Source: an uncultured Granulosicoccaceae bacterium
GTDB taxonomy: Bacteria; Pseudomonadota; Gammaproteobacteria; Granulosicoccales; Granulosicoccaceae
Length of the DNA: 64,000 nt
NCBI GenBank assembly: GCA_938028465.1
Contig: CALJAA010000011.1
Coordinates: forward strand, 1-64,000
Reading direction: 5' to 3'
Part shown: positions 47,730-57,414 of the stretch, piece by piece
Layout of the letters: every line of letters starts with the position of its first letter
Position numbering within the stretch: the stretch's first letter is position 1
Position numbers and translations under genes: made by a program
The notes under the pieces: model-generated
What the model was told of the DNA's origin: nothing
Databases searched by the model: none
What the model saw: only the letters and a program-made list of their open reading frames with translations

Positions 47730-48689
47730 ATGACCGAATCAAACAATAATCCAACCATCGAAAACAAAAAACGCCGTGAGTTTTTAACAGCTGCCACGTG
47801 CGGCGCTGGTATCGCTACCGGGCTCATTCCATCCATAGTAGTCTCTGACGAATCTTCGACATTAACACTCGGCGACAACGCTATACAGGTTATCAGTGAT
47901 GGCGTTATACACCTACCCGTTTCTATGGTCCTACCGGAAGAGTTAATTAATCCTGACGTGCGAGACGACTATTTGAAAAGCCATGGCATCGGGCCAGAAC
48001 GCTTATCACAAGATTGCAACATCACCCTACTGCAACAACAAGACAAGACCATTATCTTCGATGTTGGAGCAGGCCCCAATTTTATGCCGACAACCGGCAA
48101 GCTATATGAAGAGCTTGAAGCTCGGGGCATTGACCCGGCTGATGTGACTGACGTGGTATTCACTCATGCACACCCTGACCATCTCTGGGGCTTGATTGAC
48201 GACTTTGACGAACCCTTGTTTGCGAATGCTCAATATCACTTACATACAAAAGAATGGGATTATTGGCTAGACGACAACACGCTTAGCAATACACCCGACA
48301 ACCGTAAAGCATTTGTTGTTGGTGCGCAAAATCGCCTACCACTATTAAAAGACAAGCTCACTCTTTTTGACTACGGCCAAGAAGTTCTACCAAACGTAGA
48401 AGCGGTTGATACTGCCGGGCATACACCTGGACACACATCGTTTGCAATTCATGGAGGATCCGAATCGATCATGCTATTAGGCGATGCATTAACAAATCAA
48501 TATATCGCCATTGAGCAACCTAAGTGGCGAACAGCGATGGATCAAAATCCGGAGCTTGCAGTGAGCACTCGGTTGAAACTACTGGATAGAATGGCAGGCG
48601 ACAAACAAAAAATCATCGGCTATCACTTACCTTACCCAGGCATGGGCATGGTCGAACGTAATGGCAGTGCTTATCGATATATCGCTTAG
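47730..48689 (+). CDS. exported metallo-beta-lactamase-fold hydrolase (SoxH-like)
   Basis: 319 residues from the ATG at 47730, preceded by AAAGGAAGG; an upstream in-frame ATG at 47715 is less well placed. A Tat-type signal (KKRREFL) leads to an MBL domain with the complete metal motif HAHPDH (about 146-151), then TAGHTPGHTSF, LLGDALTN and IGYHLPYPG. SoxH-type proteins occur at the end of many sox operons and their exact reaction is not settled. Last gene of the rightward sulfur operon. Confidence 0.85.
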   Translation: MTESNNNPTIENKKRREFLTAATCGAGIATGLIPSIVVSDESSTLTLGDNAIQVISDGVIHLPVSMVLPEELINPDVRDDYLKSHGIGPERLSQDCNITLLQQQDKTIIFDVGAGPNFMPTTGKLYEELEARGIDPADVTDVVFTHAHPDHLWGLIDDFDEPLFANAQYHLHTKEWDYWLDDNTLSNTPDNRKAFVVGAQNRLPLLKDKLTLFDYGQEVLPNVEAVDTAGHTPGHTSFAIHGGSESIMLLGDALTNQYIAIEQPKWRTAMDQNPELAVSTRLKLLDRMAGDKQKIIGYHLPYPGMGMVERNGSAYRYIA

Positions 48690-48705
48690 CAAAGCATTGC
48701 CAGTA

Positions 48706-50932
48706 CTACCGATTGCTATCACCTAGGGCGTTATCAAAATACTCTACTTCGTTACCAATGTTAACGGTGCAGTTAGTTTCGGATATAAACAAACCCCAAC
48801 TACCGCTATCTTGAAAACGAGTGTGACTTAAGCTTAATCGGGCAGGCGACGGCTCGCTACAATACACTCTTAGTGCACCATTTTGATTAAGGTCATTCGA
48901 TACCACCGATGCGCTTCCTGCATGCTGAAGTAAGACATAATCAAAAATGTTCTGTTGATCTGATTGCACTGTTACCCCTGCCCATTGCCCTGGGAGTGAG
49001 TCTAGACCGGTCATTTCTATTCGGCTTCCTGGGGCACCTATAGCTCTGATAATGGAAGTGCCTGTAAAACTAAGCTCCGACCCAGATGCAGCTCTAATCG
49101 ACACACCAGGATTTATCGCAACAGTGCCAGCGGTAAATTCATAAAGGCCATCAATACGATAATCCACCCCAACGTTGTGCCAAACAACATCGTTAGCTGA
49201 GGTACCGTTTTCTACTGCAATGCGGTTTTCAACATTACCGCTGATTGCTGGGCTAGACCCAAAGGCATTCAAATGAGACAAGCCAATACGAGCGGGCAAT
49301 GCGTTATCACTTAACCTGACACGTTCAAAATTATTTATTGATACATCGTCGCTAGTCAGGTGCAAACCCGGGCCGGTATTCTCGCTCAACGTCACATTAG
49401 TAAACGATATTTGTGCATCGTTGGCAAACACGGCTGCGCCGAATGGATTTAAGCCAACCGCTGTATCTTCATCCCTGACTTCGCCAGCCTGCCGAATGAT
49501 GGCATTGTTAAACTCAACCGTCGCGCCATTCGTTAAATGAAAACCAGCCCACTTTCCAGAATAATGCTGGCACACCCGAATTATTAATTGGTGTGACGAT
49601 CACTATGCCCGTAGTTAACACCGTTATGCTTGCGCTAGCATCTGACTCAACGCCAGTGGGACCAACCGCTCTGACTTCATACGTGTAGTTAGTATCACCG
49701 GTTACGGTTGCATCGGTTAATTCATCGCCGGCTACCTTCACTAATAAGGTAGGCGTAGCGCCATCATCACCACGATAGACATTAAAGGCTACAACACCTG
49801 CAACGGGGTTTTGGCTCCAACTCAGTTCAACTCTGCTCGGCGTGGCCAAGTTTTCGGTTAAATTTGACGGAGCGGCAGGTCGCATGATCTCAGCCGGAAC
49901 ACCCAACAGCGGCATACCGACGGCTGCGATACTAGGTGCAGATTCATTGCCTTCCAGATCAAAAGCAGTAATTTCATACTGGTGGGCCCCACCAGCTTGC
50001 ACCCCTTGATCAATATAAACTGGGAAGGCTGTTCTCCCAAGAGGAGCACCGTCACGATAAACTTGATACTCCACAACGGCCGTGTTGTCAGCTGCTGGCT
50101 CCCATATCAATATGATCTCATCGACATCGCTACCCAAAGCTTGCAAGCCTTCAGGAACGCTTGGTGCGACAAAATCTGCTGGATCAAATTGCTGACTTAA
50201 CGACAAGCCGGACCTATTGGTGCTTTGAAATTTAATGTCAGGTTCGGTCAATAGAATCGTGATCGAATCATTACTAAGCACTAACGGGTTGTCATCTAGA
50301 TATTGATCAATTCCGGCATTGTCAGTACGAAAGGTATTATCCAAAACGTCGTTTGGCTCTAAGCCATAAGCATTTAACGCAGGCCTCACGTACGCCAGCA
50401 GTTGTAAGGCATTGGCCTTGTATTCTTGTTCTGTTGGGTATCGCAGATTGGTATCGCCTTCGAAAAACACATTTAGATCTTGAACTGAATGCTCTCGTAA
50501 AAACCAATTGCGCAAAGCGGCATCGGTGTAGCTATGTACATGCGCGTTACTTTCATTGAAGGCTATACCGAATCGATATTGATTGTTACCAAGATCGGTA
50601 CGCAGCAACCAAGTGCTATCCGTAAGGGCTGTATCTATAGTAAATTGACCATCAGCTGCAATCAGACCAGTTGAACGAATCAGTGACGGTGGGCGTGCAT
50701 CCACCTCTGCACGCGCAAATTGCCTGTTTTCACTTGCGGTACCACGCACAACAATACCGGTACCGATAATTCCGCCATCCATGATACCTGTGCCGATTAC
50801 ACCGCCATCATCGTTAGGATCGCAAGCGCTGAGTAATAGCACCAACACAAATAAAATAGGTGTGAAGGTAGTGCTGCTGAATGCGCATAAGGCACTGGCA
50901 ACCAATGATTTTATGCGATGTTGAATATTCAA
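48706..50932 (-). pseudogene. fibronectin/beta-helix lipoprotein gene split by a frame change
   Basis: Two overlapping minus-strand frames make one family-like protein. The first (49514-50932, 472 codons) has a lipobox LSAC (Cys37) and two fibronectin type III domains (about 250-440). Its last residues look out of place. The second frame (48706-49575, 289 codons) starts inside a parallel beta-helix repeat (SGKWAGFHLTNGATVEFNN), which matches its own later copy (PGQWAGVTVQS). The expected N-terminal beta-helix lead-in is missing, so a deletion with a frame shift near 49514-49575 is likely. A sequencing error is the alternative. First ATG overlaps the DUF6502 stop by 4 bases. Confidence 0.7.
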
Positions 50933-51780
50933 GACTTAGTATCCTTTAAACCCTTTTCGCCTTTCTGCGTCATTGGCTCTTCAATGTAATAGATCCCCAT
51001 ACCCACACGCTTCGTATTTTTTGTACGCTTGCCTGTCGTTTTTACTCTACCCACTGCGAGAAATTGATTAAGTTCGTCCATCAAACTTTTCGCTTTTTCA
51101 GTTGAGAATTCGTTGAAGGTTTCGGCTACTTCATCTTCCACATGGCTGTATACAACTTGCCGTTGGAAGCGTCTCGTAGCTTCATCCCCTGATTCTATAT
51201 TTTTAACGCTGGTGTTGAGTAAATCTGCCGCGCACTGCGATGCAATTCGCATCTGTTCGACGTCATCTTGATGCGGGACATAAGCTCTGTTGATGAGCTC
51301 TACGGTGGTGGAATTGGGCTGGCGTGTCACGCCGACTTTATTTAGCTCTTCGAGAATGGCGCCGTACGTGATATCGCCGCTGTAACGCGATACCAAAGAC
51401 AGGAAGCTTCCCTGCTTCCCTTTAATTGGCAACACTTTAGGTTGTCCACTGCCGTCCTGGTAGTCAGAGTCTCGCAGCCATCCTTGAACAACTCGCTGCG
51501 CCCTATTGGGTGCTCGCTTAATGCTCAACTCTTTCTCGTCCAACAGTGTTTTGAGGCGTAAGACTTCCTTTCTACTTAAGCCTGTTAGCACTGCTGCCCG
51601 CGACACCGTCATGTCCTGACCTTCGATGTTGTGGCTCTTGTAGGCCTCTGCAACGTAGGCTTGCCGGACAAGTTCAGTTAGCTCGGCATGAGTGAACTCA
51701 AATCGAATCAGTATTCTGACAAGCGGTCGTAATATTCCTTGAACCGCTTTGGCCAGCTGGAGTGTGTGACCCGAGCTCAT
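50929..51780 (-). CDS. DUF6502-family protein
   Basis: 283 residues, no signal peptide. The N-terminal region (about 10-110, FTHAELTELVRQAYVAEAYK and TVSRAAVLTGLSRKEVLRL) resembles a helix-turn-helix DNA-binding part, and the C-terminal half is helical and basic. This is the DUF6502 pattern. Its stop overlaps the start of the fibronectin/beta-helix lipoprotein gene, so it probably controls or accompanies that surface protein. Molecular function not established. Confidence 0.75.
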   Translation of the reverse strand: MSSGHTLQLAKAVQGILRPLVRILIRFEFTHAELTELVRQAYVAEAYKSHNIEGQDMTVSRAAVLTGLSRKEVLRLKTLLDEKELSIKRAPNRAQRVVQGWLRDSDYQDGSGQPKVLPIKGKQGSFLSLVSRYSGDITYGAILEELNKVGVTRQPNSTTVELINRAYVPHQDDVEQMRIASQCAADLLNTSVKNIESGDEATRRFQRQVVYSHVEDEVAETFNEFSTEKAKSLMDELNQFLAVGRVKTTGKRTKNTKRVGMGIYYIEEPMTQKGEKGLKDTKS

Positions 51781-51897
51781 AGTGGGATTATTATCCCATT
51801 ACAATCAAATATCAATGAATGGCGCCTAAAAAAATATTATTGCCATTTTTCAACGGCTTAGCCTGCATCAAGACACTAGAGGCCCCTTTAGAAAAAG

Positions 51898-52635
51898 CTA
51901 CCACGGTATCTCTCTGCCATCAAAAGCGATAAACCGCCCGCTATGATGGTGTTTAGCATCGCTTAGTTGAGCAACTAACAGTGATGCTGTTTTTTCTGGG
52001 CTGAATAACTTACCCGCGGGAACATTGTTTTGAAACGGTTTGGAAAGGGCCGTATCCGTGGTGCCCGGATGCAGGGCCAATACTTTTATCGATGGTGCGA
52101 TTCGTTGGTATTCAATAGAGAGCGTTTTTAACGCCATGTTAAGCGCTGCCTTGGATGCTCGGTAGCTATACCAGCCGCCTAACTGGTTATCGCTAATACT
52201 ACCCACTCTTGCCGATACGGTTGCAAATACCGGATCGTTAGATTGCTTTAAGTTTCGATGCGCATGCTTAGCCAGCAACAACGTAGGCAAAGTATTTATT
52301 TGCATACTGCGATTAAAGTGCTCGGTATCAAATTGCGAAATAGATTTTTCTGGACCTTTACTTGGGTCATGTAAAAATCCTGCACAGTTAATTAACCAAT
52401 CAATCTGCCCGACATGCTTCATCCAAGCACTTACCGCAGCGTCATTGCTAGCATCCAGTTGCGACCAACTCACACTAGTATTGGAGCCGAAACTGCTGAT
52501 GTTACCCAAAGAGCTGGATGCAGGCGAATTAAAATAGCTTGCATGAATAGCAGAAATACTGCCCATATTAGATAAAGCACCTACCATGGCGTGGCCGATA
52601 CCACCACTACCTCCTATTAACGCTACTGTTGTCAT
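51898..52635 (-). CDS. short-chain dehydrogenase/reductase
   Basis: 245-residue SDR. The cofactor motif is GGSGGIGHA (about 8-16), the catalytic tyrosine-lysine pair lies in YSYRASKAALN, and the C-terminal part (VLALHPGTTDTALSKPF) is like the C-factor/CsgA group. Reaction and substrate unknown. It stands alone, between DUF6502 and a small hypothetical gene. Confidence 0.85.
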   Translation of the reverse strand: MTTVALIGGSGGIGHAMVGALSNMGSISAIHASYFNSPASSSLGNISSFGSNTSVSWSQLDASNDAAVSAWMKHVGQIDWLINCAGFLHDPSKGPEKSISQFDTEHFNRSMQINTLPTLLLAKHAHRNLKQSNDPVFATVSARVGSISDNQLGGWYSYRASKAALNMALKTLSIEYQRIAPSIKVLALHPGTTDTALSKPFQNNVPAGKLFSPEKTASLLVAQLSDAKHHHSGRFIAFDGREIPW

Positions 52636-52740
52636 TGGCTGTTAGATCGTTGTGGTTATAAAATGAATGGACTCTCTTGAGCAACTCACTCAGGCTACTT
52701 CAAGTACATTCCAAGCTAGCTATAAATAATTGAAAACAGA

Positions 52741-53148
52741 TTAAGCACGGCGCTTTTTCGTTAAAAGGACATCAAGTGAATCCTCATCCAGATAGTCACT
52801 AAAGCTGCTGCGGTCATAGTGTACATGGCAGCTCAATCCGGAATGTGAATCTACTGCGTCCCAAGGTATGTTGGATCGCACATTTAACAAAAAATTGTCA
52901 TCGCCTTGAATGACAAGCGCATCTCCCACGATTGAGAATACGTTATCCATATCGTTCATAGAAATTACAATACGGGACAGCAATTTTTCATAAGGCGAGG
53001 GATCAAGACTGGATGCAACAGGCAATTCAAAGTCGAAACCATTCTCTGCACACCACTTCAGGCCAGCGCGCAGCTCTTGCAGAGCGTCTTCATCACCAGC
53101 AATTTCAACGCCGTCACTTTGCGAAAAGCTTACGTCTAGATTAATCAT
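52741..53148 (-). CDS. hypothetical acidic protein
   Basis: 135 residues, acidic, no signal peptide or membrane segment. I do not recognise a family. It has a mixed alpha/beta pattern (INLDVSFSQSDGVEI, EDALQELRAGLKWCAENG, DALVIQGDDNFLLNV). Its start overlaps the stop of the Old Yellow Enzyme-like gene by 4 bases (ATGA), so it is translated with that enzyme and may serve it. Confidence 0.65.
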   Translation of the reverse strand: MINLDVSFSQSDGVEIAGDEDALQELRAGLKWCAENGFDFELPVASSLDPSPYEKLLSRIVISMNDMDNVFSIVGDALVIQGDDNFLLNVRSNIPWDAVDSHSGLSCHVHYDRSSFSDYLDEDSLDVLLTKKRRA

Positions 53149-55232
53149 AAATTTGATAGCTGCATGATTCGATTTGCATCTAACATGGCGGCATGCATGT
53201 TTCTTGATGCAACTGCATCGCCTATACGAACAAGCATAAATTGACCATCGCTATTGGATTCGGGCAATACCAATCTGCCTTTCGCTAAGGCACGAACATC
53301 TTGCTCTCCCAAATTATGACTTAGTGGTGTTAAAGCATCGTAGACCTCAGCATTGGGCTGCGTACCATTTTCAATAACCACCTCATCAACCGTATGAGAA
53401 TTAGCTTGGCCCGTAAGCGTATTGAGTAATGTTACCTCTAGTCGATTACCCTTTTTTTCTATCTTAGCTATGATCGAATTAGTAATGAACCGCACCTCTT
53501 TTTGATACAAACTTTTTAGCATGACCGGTTGCGTTGTTGCACCAAGATCACACAAAGGTTGCGTGTCCGGCGTAGTAAAGACAAGTTCATTTGCAGTTTC
53601 AGATAGATGATCAGCCGTAACACCTCCCGCATGCTGACCCAGCTCATCCCACAGCAGTATTTTACCGGCGACCTGAGCATTCCCTGACAATACATCCCAC
53701 GATGACGTGACAAATTGATGGCCAATGAAGCTGGGCTCTTCCGGTAAGCCACCTGTTGCAACAAGTACTAATTCCGGTTTTAACGCCAGTATGTCTTTTG
53801 GTTCTGCATAGGTATTGAGATTAACGGTGATATCAAGCCGATCAATTTCTTGAATCAACCAGTCACTGATTCCGGCGATTTGTTTGCGAACAACGCCTTT
53901 GCTAGCTAGATTGAGCTGACCACCCAAACGAGATGCTGCTTCAAATAAATGCACGGTGTGGCCTTGCTCTGCAGCCAAACGCGAAGCTTCCATACCCGCC
54001 GGGCCGCCACCGATAACAACCACCGTTTTAGGCTGATTAGCTTTACGCTGATAATGCGAAAACATAGCCTCACGACCACTCGCCACATTATGACCACATA
54101 CTGCATCCTTGCCCTGATTCACTCTATCCACACAATAACCTAAGCCTACGCAAGGACGAATACGATCCTCCAGATTTGTGCTTATTTTTGTGACTAAATA
54201 CGGATCAGCAATTTGAGCCCGTGTCATGCCAACCAAATCGATAGCGTTATCGTTTAGTGCATGACGCGCTGTGGCGACATCGTTTATTCCACCGGCGTGC
54301 ATGATAGGTAGCGATGTATGCTCCTTTATTTGTTTACATACCTCAAGCCCTGTGGCAGCGGGCATGCCCATCGGGGACACCCAGCCCGCTAAGCCCAAGT
54401 CATCGTAGGGCGCGCCAACTAATATATTGAGGTAATCAACTAAGGTACCTGCTTCAAGTTGCTTGGCAACTGCGATCGAATCGGCTACCGTTATGCCGCC
54501 GGGCAAACCTTCATCGCCGGTTAAACGAATACCAATAATAAAGCGTTTGCCTACAGCTTTACGTACCGCTGTTAACACATCAAGCGTTAGACGTAAGCGA
54601 TTATCCAAAGAGCCGCCATATTGATCAGTACGTTGATTAACGAGCGGCGATAAAAACTGCCCTAACAAGTGAGAATGCGACAGTATCTCTACACCGTCAA
54701 AACCGCCTGCCTTACAACGCAAAGCCGCAGCTGTAAAATCTTCAACGATCCGATCAAGATCGGCAAGCTCTGCAACCTTGGGCACCGATCGGTGTGCACG
54801 TTCACGAATACCAGACGGACCCACTACCGGAAGCCAATTAGCATCATCCCAACCCGTACGACGACCCATATGAGTCAGCTGGCACATAACAGCCACACCT
54901 TGTGCTTTAACACCATCAGTTAAACGCTTAAACCAAGGCACAATACTATCGTCACCGGCGTAAAGCTGGCCAAACACCGACGGGCTATCCACCGATACAT
55001 TAGTAGAACCACCAATAATTGTTAGCGACGTACCGCCTTTGGCTTTTTCTTCGTGATACAAGCGGTAACGATCTTTAGGATGACCATCCTCTGCAAAGGC
55101 AGGCGCATGCGCTGTACTGATGATGCGATTTTTTAGCGTTAAATGCCCGAGCCGAAAGGGTTGAAGTAGCACATCACTTGGTAACTCTGCACCAATTGCT
55201 GGTGTGATCGGACTTACCGATATAGATGACAC
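53145..55232 (-). CDS. Old Yellow Enzyme-type demethylase/dienoyl-CoA reductase family protein
   Basis: The frame opens at a TTG (55265), but the GTG at 55232 has GGAG 6 bases before it and gives 695 residues. An FMN TIM-barrel (about 20-340) has PFRLGHLTLKNRI and GFDGVEILSHSHLLGQFLSP. An iron-sulfur cysteine cluster (RPCVGLGYCVDRVNQG and DAVCGHN) follows. Next is an FAD/NAD(P) oxidoreductase half (VVVIGGGPAGMEASRLAAEQG). The cysteine spacing is like the N-methylproline/dimethylglycine demethylase (StcD/DgcA) branch rather than 2,4-dienoyl-CoA reductase. Substrate is inferred only from that. Divergent from enoyl-CoA hydratase. Confidence 0.82.
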   Translation of the reverse strand: MSSISVSPITPAIGAELPSDVLLQPFRLGHLTLKNRIISTAHAPAFAEDGHPKDRYRLYHEEKAKGGTSLTIIGGSTNVSVDSPSVFGQLYAGDDSIVPWFKRLTDGVKAQGVAVMCQLTHMGRRTGWDDANWLPVVGPSGIRERAHRSVPKVAELADLDRIVEDFTAAALRCKAGGFDGVEILSHSHLLGQFLSPLVNQRTDQYGGSLDNRLRLTLDVLTAVRKAVGKRFIIGIRLTGDEGLPGGITVADSIAVAKQLEAGTLVDYLNILVGAPYDDLGLAGWVSPMGMPAATGLEVCKQIKEHTSLPIMHAGGINDVATARHALNDNAIDLVGMTRAQIADPYLVTKISTNLEDRIRPCVGLGYCVDRVNQGKDAVCGHNVASGREAMFSHYQRKANQPKTVVVIGGGPAGMEASRLAAEQGHTVHLFEAASRLGGQLNLASKGVVRKQIAGISDWLIQEIDRLDITVNLNTYAEPKDILALKPELVLVATGGLPEEPSFIGHQFVTSSWDVLSGNAQVAGKILLWDELGQHAGGVTADHLSETANELVFTTPDTQPLCDLGATTQPVMLKSLYQKEVRFITNSIIAKIEKKGNRLEVTLLNTLTGQANSHTVDEVVIENGTQPNAEVYDALTPLSHNLGEQDVRALAKGRLVLPESNSDGQFMLVRIGDAVASRNMHAAMLDANRIMQLSNL

Positions 55233-55387
55233 TCTACTCTCCCAACCAGATCGAATTAACTTCAAGCTGCATTATCACCAGAATACGGTATTCTGTTCAA
55301 TCAAAGGCACATGGAAAACGGCAGTTTCAGTCGTTTAATCACAATTCAGTTGATCGAACAGATACGAATCAATAGTCAATTTATCCT

Positions 55388-56182
55388 ATGAGATCAAATA
55401 TCGAAACGCTAACAATTGAACACCACAATGCGCACGTTCTGGTTGTCACATTAAATCGACCTCATGTGGCTAACGCATTCAACACCCAAATGGCGCTGGA
55501 TTTAATATCCGTGTTCGAAGGCCTTGCAGACAATCCGGGCCAAATACGAGTGGCAGTGCTAACAGGCGCAGGGCGGAAAGCATTTTGTGCTGGTGGTGAT
55601 TTGAAAGAACGCAACGGCATGAGCGATGAACAGTGGCAGGCTCAGCATCTGATTTACGAGCGAATGGCGCGTGCGATAGTTAATTGCCCATTGCCGGTAA
55701 TAGGCGCAATCAACGGTGCTGCCTACGGCGGCGGTTGCGAATTAGCCGCTGCTCTTGATTTCATCTATGTAGCCGACACAGCTCGCTTTGCACAAACTGA
55801 AGTCAAGCTAGGCATCATCCCCGGAGCTGGCGGCACTCAAACATTGGCGCGCGCTGTTGGCGAACGCCGAGCCAAGGAACTCATACTGACTGGTCGAGTG
55901 TTTAGTGCAAACGACGCCGTTGACTGGGGATTAGCCAATGATACCTTTCCCCTCAATGCACTAATGCAACACACATTAGATGCCGCAACAGCGATCGCAA
56001 ACAACGCACCTATTGCCGTTCGCCAAGCCAAGCGTGCAATACATCAGGGCCTAGACATGAGCTTAGCGGACGGGATGGAGTTTGAGATTAAGGCATACAA
56101 TGTAACGGTACCAACAGAAGATCGCCGTGAAGGTGTATTGGCTTTTAACGAAAAGCGAGCACCGAGGTTTCAATGTAAGTAA
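55388..56182 (+). CDS. enoyl-CoA hydratase/isomerase family protein
   Basis: 264-residue crotonase-fold enzyme. The oxyanion-hole segments are FCAGGDLKER and NGAAYGGGCELA, and the second catalytic region is EVKLGIIPGAGGTQTLAR, with glutamates at the usual places for hydratase activity. Probable role in fatty-acid or branched-acid CoA breakdown. Divergent from the Old Yellow Enzyme-like gene, which could share its pathway or its promoter region (123 bases). Confidence 0.87.
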   Translation: MRSNIETLTIEHHNAHVLVVTLNRPHVANAFNTQMALDLISVFEGLADNPGQIRVAVLTGAGRKAFCAGGDLKERNGMSDEQWQAQHLIYERMARAIVNCPLPVIGAINGAAYGGGCELAAALDFIYVADTARFAQTEVKLGIIPGAGGTQTLARAVGERRAKELILTGRVFSANDAVDWGLANDTFPLNALMQHTLDAATAIANNAPIAVRQAKRAIHQGLDMSLADGMEFEIKAYNVTVPTEDRREGVLAFNEKRAPRFQCK

Positions 56183-56306
56183 GCAAGAGAACTAATTACT
56201 TGCTAAGCGCTTGCAAATTATCAATCTATCTCCAAGTAATAGAAGTGCGCACGCATATCATGTACTTATATAGGCACCGGTTGCAAACAATTACCTAAGG
56301 AATGAA

Positions 56307-56663
56307 ATGAGCAGACAAGCGATAAACCTAAAAGAAAAACTAACAAAGTTCACTGAACACTGGAGTCCTAAGTCGGTAGCCAATTTTAATGGCCATGATG
56401 TGATGGTCGTAAAAGCGCAAGGCGATTTCAATTGGCATACACACGAAGATACCGATGATTTTTTCCTTGTCATCTCCGGTGAGCTAACGCTGCACTTTCG
56501 TGACGAAGATATAAAATTGGGCGCTGGTGAGATGTACGTTATTCCGAAAGGTGTTGAGCACCGCACGTCAGCAACTGAAGAAACTCACATACTACTGATA
56601 GAACCAATAGGCACGCCTAATACAGGCGATATCGCTACTGCCGCTGTAACTGAGTCGATCTAA
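56307..56663 (+). CDS. cupin-domain protein
   Basis: 118-residue single cupin. Metal-binding residues are visible in FNWHTHEDTDDFFLVISGELTL (His, His, Glu type) and GEMYVIPKGVEHRT (second histidine). Cupins of this size bind metal and small acids or act as isomerases or dioxygenases, and the substrate is unknown. Ribosome-binding site AAGGAAT lies close to the ATG. Confidence 0.82.
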   Translation: MSRQAINLKEKLTKFTEHWSPKSVANFNGHDVMVVKAQGDFNWHTHEDTDDFFLVISGELTLHFRDEDIKLGAGEMYVIPKGVEHRTSATEETHILLIEPIGTPNTGDIATAAVTESI

Positions 56664-56682
56664 CTAAAATAGATTTAACTTT

Positions 56683-57414
56683 TTAAGCCGGCGCTCGCCA
56701 TTCAGGGGGCACGGCTTGCACAAGGCCCCTGGCCTGTCCTCCATCTGATAGCCACTGGTTGATTGCATGCTGTACCTCCTGTTCGCCGCGCTTAGATATC
56801 GGCACATCTTGCAGATAAGGTGTGATTTGTGATGGCAGGACGAAAGTCAAATTAGCCCCAATACTGCTCGGCGCTGTGCCTGCCTTAGGTTTCTCAACTA
56901 TCTCTGCAATACTGTCATCGTCACGAAATCTAATGCTCGAACGCCCAGCCATCTCATCTACATCCAAGTGCTTCAAACTAACTGTCAATGCCGACGACTG
57001 CTCTGCATGAAAATTAAGTAATTCAGAAAAAAAACGTCTAGGAATAAGATAGTCGGTTGCACTGAGAATAAACGGGGCCTCAACGATGTCAGGGGTTTGA
57101 TCTATCACCGTCTGCAAGGCATGAGCAGTGCCACACAATTGAGCTTGATAAACACATCGAATCCGCTGCTGATGACTGGCTGCACGTACCTGAGCGTATT
57201 GTTCGATTTGCTCACTCAGATGATGCGTTACTAATACGATGTCATTAACGCCAGCTAGTTGCAGCGAATCGAGCATATAGTCCAAGGTTGGCTTGCCACG
57301 ATGCACCAGCAGGGGTTTGGGTATTGTATCCGTGTAAGGCTGCAACCTTGACCCCCGCCCTGCAGCAAGCAACACCGCTCTATCAACACCTTGTTTCGCG
57401 ATTATATTGCTCAC
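56683..57414 (-). CDS. sugar-phosphate nucleotidyltransferase
   Basis: 243 residues with the NTP-transferase N-terminal signature LLAAGRGSRLQPYTDTIPKPLL (about 15-36) and later blocks TVSLKHLDVDEMAG and EIVEKPKAGT. It lacks the C-terminal acyltransferase half found in GlmU. The start overlaps the end of the upstream GHMP sugar-kinase gene by 4 bases (ATGA), so the pair probably runs sugar to sugar-1-phosphate to NDP-sugar. Confidence 0.84.
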   Translation of the reverse strand: MSNIIAKQGVDRAVLLAAGRGSRLQPYTDTIPKPLLVHRGKPTLDYMLDSLQLAGVNDIVLVTHHLSEQIEQYAQVRAASHQQRIRCVYQAQLCGTAHALQTVIDQTPDIVEAPFILSATDYLIPRRFFSELLNFHAEQSSALTVSLKHLDVDEMAGRSSIRFRDDDSIAEIVEKPKAGTAPSSIGANLTFVLPSQITPYLQDVPISKRGEQEVQHAINQWLSDGGQARGLVQAVPPEWRAPA

